From Ascaris suum (lineage: Eukaryota; Nematoda; Chromadorea; Rhabditida; Ascarididae), in the NCBI GenBank assembly GCA_013433145.1, contig CM024182.1:7455474-7519473 (forward strand): a DNA stretch of 64,000 bases, in the 5' to 3' direction. The position numbers and the translations under genes are program-made. The notes below the pieces were generated by a model that ran no database searches, was not told where the DNA came from, and saw nothing but the letters and a program-made list of their open reading frames with translations. Shown here piece after piece: positions 1 to 12,714 of the stretch (positions are counted from its first letter, which is position 1; every line of letters begins with the position of its first letter).

Positions 1-1869
1 AGATTAAATAATTAAAGAGAGTATGGTTTGTTGTACGCTTTTGCAAAAATTGAAGTCATGTCTGTGTCTGTCTGAGCGTGCTTCTCTCTTTATCTGCCTC
101 CCAGGTAGTTCCAACTCAGCAACTACTAAAAGTAGGATTATGGAATTTAACAGATATAATATATATATCAAAAGACAACCCCTCTATGACATATTTATCA
201 TCATCAAATAAATCTATAGATATTTGAAGATGCCAAGAAGTTTATGTGCATTTGATATTAGTCGGACTTTATTTTAGATAAGTTAGGCCAAATTAAAAAA
301 AAAAAGACGAGCCTTTTTTGTGTAAGAATTGTGCGAGCAGCCGATCCACTTCGAATATGCAAGCATTATTTTCTATATCTCATTTTTTGCTAGTAGAGCA
401 TCGAAACGATTGCTCAATTGGGCGGAATTCAAAAGCGCATATCATATCAACTCGTTTTGTTCTCTTCTGTAGTTATTTCTTTTCTACCTTCAAGTGGTGC
501 AAAAATTTTCTCGAGATAATATTGCATACAGTTTACGTAGATCGAAGAAGGAAATGCTGTAAACCATATGAATGATGCAGGTAAATGAATGAGCATTTAG
601 CTAGAATACTTAAACACTCATTAACAAAAACTTCTGCATTTGAATGAGGATGGCACGCAGGAAATTACGATCGAAAACAATTGTACATTAGGAATAGATA
701 GCATCAAGCTCAAGCTCATTAGATTTCAAATATTGATAGTGCAGCCAGTGAGATTTTAGAGTTCAAAGAAAGGTCAACGTTTATATAGAATAGTATCTTG
801 CAGAAAGCCTTCTTAAAAATACACACAAAAAAATGACAGTGGTTAACGCATTTATCACTTCCATATTTTTCCATTCATCTTAGATCATCTATGAGGTGCT
901 GAGAACAATTAACACGAAAATGTTCAACAAAATCTTCACGGTATAGGAGGCGATGCTATAAACTTTATACATTAGATCTGTTATTCCTTATATCTGATGA
1001 TGAATTAAAAGCAAAGAGGAAATACAATGGGGATGCCGACGTTTTGCAATAATTCTTTAAAAATATAGGTAAGAAGCGAGGAAAAAAAAAATATAGGCAA
1101 AAATCCCTAATGGATATTCGCATCAATTGTAAAGGTTTTTATGCAAATGACATATCAGAAACTAACATCACTTCATGCATACGTTAACGAAACAAAAACA
1201 ATGTTGTAATTATGTGCCATATAAAGCTTTTCATGTCATTCCACGTAATAGCACTTATATTCACTAAGAGAAGAACTTTAACCGATGCAAACGACATATG
1301 TCCATCACAGCTGTCTTTTAATTATAGTAGCGCTATATACTTCGATCGCTTTTCCTCCACAATTTTAGCTTAGTGGTCTTCGAATATTTCCGGAGTTGTG
1401 GTTATTATAGAGATGGAATCAAAGACGCTCAAATATCGGAGTATTGACGAAGCATGAAGCCCACTGCGTCCAGTTTGAGGAAGGAAAGGACAGAATATTA
1501 CAGGACAGACGAGTGTGAACACAGCAGCAACGTAATAATGCAGAAGGTACATCATGAGGTGCAATTGAATTCGAACATTTAAATCCACTTGACACTCAAC
1601 CACAATTATCAACTTTTCGACACGCTATAAACTTCTCTTTCTTAGAGTTTGAGCGATGGTAATGCTCTAATTTCCGGTCTTTCAAAACTATTTAGTGTGC
1701 GGCGGAATTTAATTTGGTTTGTAATGAGGTAAATGTGGGATTCAAAAAGAACCAGCGTTTGAATCATATACTGTCAGAGTACCTCCATAAATCGCAGAGC
1801 TAGGTTTAATTTTTTTTCTTACCTATTGAATTTTTCATTATGAGTAGCAAATATTTCTCCAAAATTTAG
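1..1869. other. Intergenic, no supported gene
   Basis: AT-rich. Several open frames under 90 codons on both strands, none with supporting motifs or consistent splicing. Confidence 0.6.
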
Positions 1870-1954
1870 ATGCTATCAGATAATTGTGAACATAATGGTG
1901 GAAATCATTGCATTTGGATTGATGAGAGAAGTTGTATATGCTTACCAAATCCAG
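1870..1954 (+). CDS. Possible EGF-like exon
   Basis: CCAAAATTTAG acceptor followed by 28 codons containing NCEHNGGNHC and then SCIC, with donor GTGTAT in phase 1. The C-x3-NGG-x2-C-x7-C-x-C spacing resembles the central part of an EGF module. No partner exon was identified with confidence on either side, so a chance match is quite possible. Confidence 0.22.
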
Positions 1955-3879
1955 GTGTATTCAAGATAAGCACGATAACACTTTCGCAGAGCAACTCACG
2001 AAGCATCGAGTGGTCATCGCCTCGCTTGGCGCGCCAACTGAAATTCCACCTCAATGAGTGTCACCAATTCGTGTTATGCGGACAGCAACCCATCAGCACC
2101 GATGCAACACCTCACAATATATCGACAGACACATTGACGCCACATAAAATAGCTTGAAAAATGCGGAGAAATATGGATAGGATAAGAGGAGAGAAAGAAA
2201 TACGCTTAGATGGCGATCTACGAAGAGAAAGGGGGAGAGAGGGAAAAATTTCGATTGAAAGGTTAAAGGAAATGCGTGCACTCAACAGCCAATGAAACTG
2301 GAACGTTTGCAATTTTTCGTTTATGCGGGGCTTCATTTTGATTAGCTCATTGGATGGTCACTATTGAACTGTTCCTATAATTATAAGATAAAAGAGAATG
2401 TTTTATGAAGCGCATGAAGATGATAGAGCATTTAAAGTTATAGGCATTTCGATTTCATTGATAAGTAAGTTGGAAAAAGAATATAAATAAACTTAGAGCG
2501 AAATTTTTATCCGCCTGATCAGGATAACTATTGTTATCGTTTTCTATTCGCTTTACAATATCACAAATAGAGCATTAGCCGAAGAAATTATTCTTTATGT
2601 ATAATGATGAAAAAAAAAAGAGCTAAAAACTGTTGCGAACGCAATAACATGGAAATAAGAAAGAAAGAAGGAATATCACTATAAGAGGAAAATAAACCAG
2701 TGGAAAAGATTTATCCGCACAAAGAGGAGCCTTATTAATTTTTTAAAAAAATGGAAGAAAAAATTGCCCATATTATCAAGTTAAAAGAAAAATTATTCAT
2801 CATATTCGAAGAAATTAGTTTGCGCTTAAAAATTTTAAATAGCATAAGCAAAAAATACATCCACAAATTATTTATGAAACTCAATATCCTAAATTTCTCT
2901 ATTATAGGCATTTCGGACCTCAATGATAGAAAAATAAGACTTAATTAATCGTACACAAAAACTAGAAAGTAATTATAGAGTTTTCGAGAAAACGAGAAAA
3001 ATCATTTTGAGCTTTTGAGAGAAATTCAATTTCGTTATATTTGAAATGAAAACAAGAGTGGATATGTACGAGTTGAGCACATTCTCGAAAGTATATTTTT
3101 AGCATTAATGGAACATATTTAATTTGCATATGTTTTTATTTGCAATTTAATTTGCATAATCGATCTATCATGTATACGTTCGCGTATAGGCATTGCAAAA
3201 ATGTCAACTTATTCGATGGCAATGAGCAAAAATTCGTATGTCGCAACAAACATCGATGGGCGACACAAAATGCAATTTAAGGCGCAAAATGGCTCACACG
3301 ATTATGCACAGCTAGGAGCTGCCGAATGGTGTGTGTGCGAGTGTGATTATTGCAGGAATATGCAGCAAAGTGGCGGAAGTTCACAAAAAAAAATAAAACT
3401 TTTTCGGGAAGAGTATAAAAAAGCATCGTAGTTTAGCGCTTGCTAGCATATGTGATATCGCTCGCTGCGTACTTTAAATTCGCGAATTAGAGAAGCTTCT
3501 AAAACTAATTTTTTTTTGGATATAATCAATTTCATGGATCGGTTCGGTTATTATTCCACACTTCATTTTCGTCAGAAAATTTCATCTAGGAAATGCGTCT
3601 TTGAAGTTTATGCATTGTTGCACAATTAAATCTCAAAATTCTCAATAATTGAAGGGATTTAATGAAGCGATTTCTAAATGCGACTTGACAATCATCTGGT
3701 ACAAGTGCTGTCTATTTGGTAGGACTCTAAAATGCTCTTTTCTGAGTTAGAACAACGATGAGGTTATATCCGCTAGATGGGATGAGCAAATACTTGATTT
3801 CTGATGTGAAACACGACGAACGATTAGAAAATTTTAGTGTATTCTTTAGGAAACAGTTATAATGGGCGTGGTAGTGGAT

Positions 3880-5350
3880 TCTAGAATAGTTCTTTGAGAA
3901 AACTGTACTCTATCCGCACATGTGCTCTTAATATTGCTGTTATAGTACTGCTGCAATATGATAGCAACAAATGCTTTAAGTAATACTGCGGTAATAATGC
4001 ACCAATATATCTTGTAATAATTGGTAAAGCACCTCTCCGAGTATATGACTGCCATTATACCAGCTGTATGAATGATTCTTCTGGTTGCTTTTTTTTAACA
4101 TTTGCTGGTAACCTTTTACAGTAAATAATATAGTATCTCTTTTTTTACACCTTTTGCAGAGGTCACTAGAATAGCTTCCCTTTTAGGTGGTACGAGGGCT
4201 CTTATTGCCACTTTCATAGCATTTTCTACAAAAAAACTGGTACAGTAGCTCACTGTTATAGTACAACAACCCGAAATACGACCCTTATGGTAGTCGAGAT
4301 ATCAGCTCCGACGGTAGTGCTCATAGCATCTCATAAATTACTGCTAGAGTTATCCTGTTGTAGATTATAGGTGCATTACATACTATAGTGGTAGGTACTA
4401 CAGTCGGTATAATATTATTTTTACTATCCATAATATGATCTTGCATTGCATTTTTATTACACTTATTATAGGATTACTTTTAATAGCAGATAAGATAGTT
4501 TCATTAATCTGTAGCGTCTCTTATTATCTAATTGCTAACATAATTTTTATAACTGTTGGCCTAGTGCTCCTTATAAAAGGCTTATAGTATCTTTGATTCT
4601 CTTCAATAGCTGGCATGGCAAATTTTACAAGCTCAGCAGCTAATATACTAGGTTCTAGCACAAATTTTCTAGTTTTTCTTATAAGTGATGTTAGTAGTTT
4701 TTTTCTGTGGCCAATAGAGTGACGCATACAGTTGTTTGCTTACTAAGTTTTCTGGAAATAACTTGTATACTACTCTTTCAGTAGCACTTATATCAGTTTT
4801 ATTGACAATTTTTCTAGTCGTTTTTTCTTTTAACTTTTCATCTCTTATTATAGCTTTCTAGCCTGTTCATAGTAGTTAACGAAATAGGCGTTATCAACCT
4901 ATTAACTTTATAGTTGTTTGTATGTTTTATCATTGATGATTCAATGGCATTTATCATACCTATTCTAGACGGTATCCCTCATAGAAGTAAAAATAAACGA
5001 TAGCTGTATACTGTATGCTAGTTGTGTCCCTCTAATATACTGTATGATAATTGCGTTCCTGTAGTAGTCCTTAGAATAACTCTCAAATCGATTTTTGTGT
5101 CAACTTCTCTAATGGATTTCATAGAAACTTTCACAACGGCTATAACTGTAGCATTCTAGAAATCCTAGTGTTATTTCATATAACACCTATATAGTATAAC
5201 TTAATAGTTCCTTATAAGCTTAATAGTTCCTATATTTTTTCCGTTATTGATATAGTAGCCTTATAGCAACTTTTATAGTATCTTTTATGGCGATTGGCGT
5301 ACTGAATTTAAAATCAAATAGCTATTTTGGCATAGTTTATATTAGCTAAA
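3880..5350. other. TATAG/TAGTA-rich island of unusual composition
   Basis: About 1.45 kb dense in the words TATAG, ATAGT, TAGTA and AGCA on the plus strand, unlike the flanks. Stops (often TAG) interrupt every frame. Between them the plus-strand translation is strongly hydrophobic in shifting frames (for example IIGALHTIVVGTTVG near 4370-4420). Origin unknown: a degenerate low-complexity array, or an old decayed insertion. Confidence 0.5.
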
Positions 5351-8300
5351 TTCTCAACTTATTGTAGCTTTCAGAATGTGTTTTGCAAATATATTTCAAT
5401 CAATGAGATTAGAGAATAATCGCTATGAATTGAACGTGAACATGAATAGATAGCTGAATTTTTTATTTTTAACTTGGACGTTCAACGTTATCAAAAAGGC
5501 AACCGCATTGATAGGCGACAATGCTTTGATCTCGAATAAGAAGCTAATATTTATAGGTGTAACGATTGATGGATGAATAAGCTGATAGCATAATGAAATA
5601 GCTTCATGATGCACTCTTGCTGAACATTGATTCATTAAGTCCAGCAAATGATGCAAACAAACGCGTCCACATACGAGCAATTGGAGCTTCAACTCTTATA
5701 TTGTATTGGCTCGCTGCCAGTGGCATTTTAATTTTATACCCAATCTAGTGGTCATTCTATTTAGCCATTCTATCCCAAATTTCATTCATTTCACACAACC
5801 ACATACGCGTTGCTATCGCCTCAACGCAAAGTTTTGAAATGCACGAAATAGACAAAGCTCGGCCATCGAAACGAGAGTCGAATCTGTCGCCTCATCATTA
5901 CTTAATGCCTCTTCAACAGTACGAACGCATATAAGCGGAATGCCACATCATAATAGGTGACGAAACAAAGTCATTGAATTGCTGTCCTTTCAGTGTTAGG
6001 CAGATAACAAGCACATAACAGGTAAACAGGTAACAGATAAAACCAGGTAATATTAGAATGCAGCAAAAATGCATTATGAAAAGAAGAAGAAGGCAAGTGT
6101 TCCAAATTGTTGCTTCAATAGGCAGCAACTCTTTGCTCGACACATCGTGAGAAGATGTTCGCTGCTTTACAACCATATGCGACCAGCCGCAAATATAAAA
6201 ATAATAAACTGTTGCGGCGCGAAGCAAACATACGCTCTGCCCATTTATCAGCATTAATTCATTCATTATTGATGAGCTTCATATACGTAATACTTGCCTC
6301 GAAACACCTTAGTAAAATCCCTTAAAGAGAGCATATTTTCTTCATCATTTGTATGCACAATGGCACAATGAACTAATAGAAACGCTTCAAATTAATGTTT
6401 TTGTCGTAACGTTGAAGTGCGAACGTTCAGATTTATGAAGGTTCATTGAAGTTATAACATTGAATGAACTGCTTTTATATATTATAAAGCAAAGTTCAAC
6501 TTTTCTAAGAGTAAAAAAAATCTTTGAGGTATATTTTATCATCTCGTTCTTTTCTATCCCTATTAGGTTTATTAGCAGAATTTCAACTGAGTGAATAAAT
6601 CGGAGTGTTCAATCGCAATGAATCGTTATGACGAATAAATGGTATAGATGCTTACGTTAAGATAATAATCTTTCATATATTCTTGCAATGCAGCGATTCG
6701 AAACATTAGTGATGGTTTTTTGCATCATTCATGTAAACGAGATGATCGATTCTAGATTGTTCTATGGCTGTGTGATAGATGATTGTGCTGATCAATTCGT
6801 TAATAAAATCAAGAAAAAAAACGAAAGCATGTGATAAATTTGCAAGATAAGCTTAGAGATGAATCAATTTTAATTAATATGATACTTTCCTGCTAGGATA
6901 CAATAGTTGTTATCGTTGTGACTCGAAATCTACAAGTAAGAATCGCTCAACAACCCTGTAAATTCACCTCATAAGAAGGCGGTGGGGGATGAGGAGGGGG
7001 GGGGGGGTGGCGGAAAGAGGTTTACAGAAGCACTGTTGTCTTATAGGGTGTTTAAGAAGGTTGTATTTTAAAACGCTTGGAATTTCTTTGGCGTTAAAAA
7101 GATGGGCATAAACAATTGCACTCATAAGGGATGTAAACAATTCATAAATCACCTGAGAAAATCCCGGCTCATTGACTTTCATTGTGGCAATAATTTATGC
7201 CTTTCCAAGAGAACTGATGAAAACGATCAAGGAGAAAAAGAATAAGGTGGTTCTTGGATCAGAAATAGACGACAATTTAATTACCAGGAAAAACCCCCAC
7301 AACAAACCTCCTAGTCTAACGATCATAGCCTATTAAAAATATTAGAGCTAGCTTCATTTCTCAACATATTGCTATACTCAACTAGGAGAGCTTTTGAAGA
7401 GACAACAATTATTCGCACATTGCTGTTTATACAATTATTTGTCTATGTGGGAATTCGTGCGAGAAAAAAAAAAACGAGCAATGTACTCATCCATATTATA
7501 ACATGATGAGCGACAACGAAAGCAACGGCTTTTGCGCAATATAAACGCCATTAACGAAGAGTGAATTGTTTATTATTCAACTCAACTACTATTGTTGCAA
7601 AAGCTTCGAACTATCATTTAAAATATTTTATAAGGATATTCAAATATTTGTCTAGAACTTTCACAATCATTCTATAGCACTTACTTGTGATCTTTGTTTA
7701 AATAATAGGCAGAAAAAAGTTCATACTATAAAGAAAATTTTTGGAAATGAAGATATTGTGTATTGCATTGATCTCTTATCGCTATGGATTAATTTTACAA
7801 TTTTAAATTATACAGTAAATTCTCGTTAATTATGAGTAGAAATTTTACGACAACCACATCAATTTATTCTCCGCTAAGATAGACAAATTTCTGATGCGAA
7901 AAACGACAATGATGAATCGGTTCTTCTATACGGAAAAAAAATGCGTAATTTATGAAGGAGCGATTTTTGAAGTTATATTAAAACGATTAATTCGCAATCA
8001 TCGATCCTACGTCGATTGAAAAATATTTCTATCTTTTTCTTTTCTTTGCCATAGACTTATTGCATCAAGAATGACTATTAAAATATCGACTTGTATATTT
8101 TCCAATCTAATTTAATGTCAATGGAAGTTGCGATGATAAAACACCTCAACTCGAACATCTCAACATCATGAAAGTTGTTGTGCGCACTACCCCTTGCTAA
8201 TAAAGACTTAGATATACATCTGATTGAATTTAGTAAATTTTAGTGTTCGATTTTATATTTGAAATGCATAACCGCTAGATAAAATTTCGAATTAAAAGCA

Positions 8301-11300
8301 TGCATATAATTGTTCTTGCAGAAACTATAGCACTTTGTACGATAAAACTTTGTACAACTATAAAGTGAAATGTAAATTGTGAATGGCTAATAAAGCGATG
8401 GAAACTCAAAACGGAATTGCAAGCAAAGGTTTTTTGAAGAAGAAGAAGAAGAAGCGTTAAAATGTGTTAAACTATCTCGTGAGACTTCTGGAGGAGGCGG
8501 CGTTGACTGAGGATAGGCAAACATAAAGTTATATTTTGTGGACAATATACTAATCGCAACAAACCAACGTCGTCGTTATAGGAGAAAACCGATTTAAATG
8601 ATCTCGAGCAACGTCCGGCGGATATTTAATTATATCGGTCAAAGCACTATCTTAGCAAAAGCATTTCCGCATATAAGAAATAGGCTGCTGATAAGGCTAC
8701 AAGTAATTTCATTTCTCATTGTGATACATACTATTGTATATTATCTAATAGATTTAGCCCAATATTTAAATGCATCAGATTTGCTATGTACGCTCTAATT
8801 TGCTTTAAACTATGAAACCAACGCAGATATGATAGCGCAATTCGATCGCAGTATATCACTTCCATTATGAAATGTTTTATCGACATATTTTAAGTGCTTA
8901 GTTGGACTCTTTGAATAATCTATCATATTTGCGGTTCTCTTAAATTCTTTCGCACATAAAAGTCATTAAATTGAAAAAAAAAATTATCTGAGTGCTCTCA
9001 AACAGAGGTACTCCAAGACTTATAGCCAAAAGTGGGTCGTAGCAGAGATAAAAAAGTAATCAACGTTTCCGTATAAATAACGCTTACTGCTAATTAACTT
9101 AACAAGGTAAGTGGAATAGTGCAAAAGAGGGGCTAAATTACATAGTGCTATCTTTTGAGGAAACGATTATCGTTGAGGCAAATAATCAATTCCCTAAACG
9201 ATAAACAATAAATATATGGTACAACACTGTATAATATTTGTATATGTAATAATTTAATAGAAGAATTATGATGTATAAAAGAATGATGGCTATAAGACAA
9301 GTATAATATAACCCTTCTTTAACGACACCGTAACACAACTATTGAAAGAACTTATGACGCTAATAGCAAGAAATGCGCAGCATATATACCTTTTTGTAGC
9401 GTTAACGATATCTATGTGAAATCTTCCCCCCACACCCCATGTGAGCACTTCTATGACACTAATACTAGTAATGGATGAAAAACACTACATTCAGCAATGT
9501 GCAATTTTTTTTTAACTTAACTAAATTTAACTGAACTAAGCATAACTCATTCGTGGATCATTAACCAAATAAGAGGCCGACAATCGAAGTGAACATCCGA
9601 CTTGCCGATAGCATCACCGACAACATATAAAACCCCTCATCCGCTATTATAAGAAAGGGATCAAGTATCGAGAATATAGAAGAGGCGACCAAACAACCGA
9701 CGAATACGAATGCATTATTGCAAATGAGAAAGAAGCGAGAAAATTGATGGCACTCAGAGTGAAATAGTCTACGTCAAGCAATAGGATCTACGCAACGATA
9801 CTCAATCACGCTAAAACAAGATGGGACGATCATCTCGCTGTCAACACTATCCGATACTAACATACGCTTGAATTACATTCTCTACGCTCTCCTCCGCTTC
9901 TCCTTCTTCTTCCCATTCACCTGCATAATCACTCACCTTTAGTCAAAAGTAATCATCTTAATGCCCTCTTAACTACCGAACACTAATTTATTAATTCACC
10001 TTCTTTCTCGCGAGCTTCATCATCCTCTCCTTTATCTTACTACTGTTCAGTCAAGAAGTCGAGCGATATCGATAGACCTACTTTGAAATTGAATTGATGG
10101 ATTGACGGGCCAAACCCTTCATAGTAAAATATGGCGCTAATTTTCGACTTGCGAACAACACTGATCGCGCTCTTTACTAAACAACGCAAAAAAACGATTC
10201 GTCATGAGTCAAACTTCGCCAACTTATGCCACATCAGGGGTCATTTCACCAGCAAGCATATGCAAACTGCTTCGCAGTATACTCTTGACGAAATGTTCTG
10301 CAAACAACATAAGGCAGTCAGAAATTTTATTCACAATGAGAGTAGAGGCACCTCTATTTTCAGCATACCTTCTCCTCTTCTTTCATCGTTCATTGCAATC
10401 TAACTGACTTGTATGTATTCGTCCATGGTGGTATCATAAGCACCAACATATATAAGCTAAGGATACAGTGCATAGCGCTAAACAAATAGAATCACTCGCT
10501 CGAGCTAGACGAATGCGTCGTGTGAGTATAGAAGTGAGAAGAAAACGATGTTTTCGCCCATGACTCTGCACATTTATGACTGTTAGTGCTGCTAGTATGC
10601 AAGAGGCCTACTTCAGGGCATTAAATTTTTCGACAACAATGACACAACCATCAACAAGAACATAAACTAAATACAACGTTAGTGTAAATATATATCCTTC
10701 ACAAAAATCCCATGCAAACCACGCTGGCAATCTTTCTCCACCCACAACGCCTGTTGCCAGAACTGTCCTAGTCATGCATCAGCGTAGAAAGATCTTGCAT
10801 TACTTGGAACGACATCATAAATGCCATGTTCAAATCATTATTCCATATGTTCAAAGTCATTGCCAGATCATATGAGCAGCATGAATAATCCGGAAGCCAT
10901 ATCCATAGCGCATGAGACCAAAAACAATGGATAAGTACGAGTGAAGAAAAAGAAACAAAACATCAAAACACATATGGCCCCATCGGTAACGCTCCAACGT
11001 CTCGTTTACTATTGAATGATAATGTAGAGTGACAATGACGAGTGATCCACCTTCAACTAACTGCAATACGCGCAACGGTACAACCCTCAACATTGCGCTT
11101 CACGAATAGAACTCGTCCGCGTAGGCCCATCTCTTCTTTTTCCTTAAAGAAGGCACAAAATCCTTCAGAAACCGTGTGATACTTATTAACTGATGGCGCC
11201 TACCAAATTCCATGTCTATCAAGTCATAAACTATTTATCAAAGAATTTTACTATTTGCTAGGCACTACTGAATTTCCACGATTGAACTGTACGCTTCATT

Positions 11301-11791
11301 TCCCAAGAATATCAGTACCCGCATATGAGCTCAAACGCAGCTCACCAAAACTTTTATTCCGCGACAGCAATCTACAAAATTCATGAAGTTATCTATCTTT
11401 CATGGACATCTGATAAGAAAACAATTACTGCGAACGATTAGCGCAGCTGTTTCCTCGTATCCTTGTATCACAATGACCTAGGACTCGATATTCGATAAGC
11501 AATTCTTTGCTTACTTCATAAAGGCTATAAAAACCAATCATCCAACCAACGCCCAGGTCGGATCGAAGTGCGTTTTAAACGGCACCGTTCATTAGCATAA
11601 CATATATCGCAAAGCTGTCAGCGTGAATAGATCAAATCTCTAATTAATTTATGCTGCGTGCTAGCATAAGCTATGGTAAAAACTTTCAGACCTCAGCGAA
11701 GCACAACCTATTGAACACATCACATAGCTACTTAATAAAATCCGTCGTTCTATGCATCAGCTTGCACTATTCAATAAAATAAACAACATAC
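5351..11791. other. Intergenic, no supported gene
   Basis: Contains the G12 block near 7000 and scattered open frames. The longest (5913-6266, minus, 117 codons) has two hydrophobic stretches but no recognisable family. Composition becomes less AT-rich after about 9.5 kb, which may mean undetected exons. Confidence 0.5.
6996..7007 (+). repeat. G12 homopolymer in a G-rich block
   Basis: Twelve G, flanked by GGTGGGGG and GGTGG. The block 6980-7013 could form a G-quadruplex. Confidence 0.9.
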
Positions 11792-12010
11792 GACAGTTTT
11801 CTGATAAAATGTTCCGGCGCCTATCGCGAAATAAACTTTCTCGACGCCAGGCATCTCAACTTGTGCGACAGCTTGCGCATTCACGCTAGTGTTCAGATGT
11901 AGCGTTAGCGTACAGCTGTAATAACCCGGATAGGTACTCAGACGTCCCTGTTCGTTGCGCCACAATGATGATGGTACGTCTGTTTTATTCCAGTCCGTTT
12001 TGAAGTATTC
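11792..12010 (-). CDS. Candidate internal exon, unknown protein (possibly 3' part of the F-box gene)
   Basis: 73 codons, phase 0 at both ends, bounded by acceptor ATATTCTAG and donor GTATGTTG. The translation looks beta-rich (for example YPGYYSCTLTLHLNTS and MPGVEKVYFAIGAGTF). It lies about 700 bp beyond the last F-box exon on the same strand. Phases do not join directly (1 against 0), so either a small exon lies between them or this is another gene. Family not recognised. Confidence 0.4.
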
Positions 12011-12714
12011 CTAGAATATATCGAACAGTGAGCTACATTACTTTAAAAGCGAGGTTGTGTCTAAAGAGAGCAAATTACATAGAACCTGGACCTCCCCCAA
12101 AGAAGTAACAAAGGCAGTTAGCACTTAAGTTGTGTGGACTTAGACACGAGACTGTTTTATAGAGTTACGTGCCCATGTGCTTATAAGTGTCAAGCACTGG
12201 CCAAAAATTGAGATGAAGCCACCACAGACTCTGTGTGTCAGGTAACTGGACGCTCATGCCCTCTTCTCTCTTCTCAATTTCAGCAACACTTCAAGATTTC
12301 TTAAAATAACAGCACCCCCTCCGTGAAAAATATTTATAAAACGACGTTTAACATACCCAATAAATTTCTGACTCGCTCCATGCAAGTTAATGATAGCACG
12401 AAGGAGCTAACATAGAAAATTTCCCAAAATTGACAGGAATGCGTTAGTCAGGCCAATTGTTCATAGACGGTAGTGATGGCTAATTGGCCAACTGTTCGGC
12501 TAGAGACGGTGGGAGGTGAATGATGAAGTTTAGAGTAGCACTGAAGAAAAACGAAGAGGTTTTCAGCAAAACCAGAACAGCTGGAATCTTTAATTCTACC
12601 TAATCACTCAATTCAAGAGAGAGGCGGAAAAGAGAAGGAAGTGAATTGCCATCCCATGAAGCTCTCACCTTCCAACGATCTGTCCAATCAACAAGAAAAA
12701 GTCAATATGCAAAC

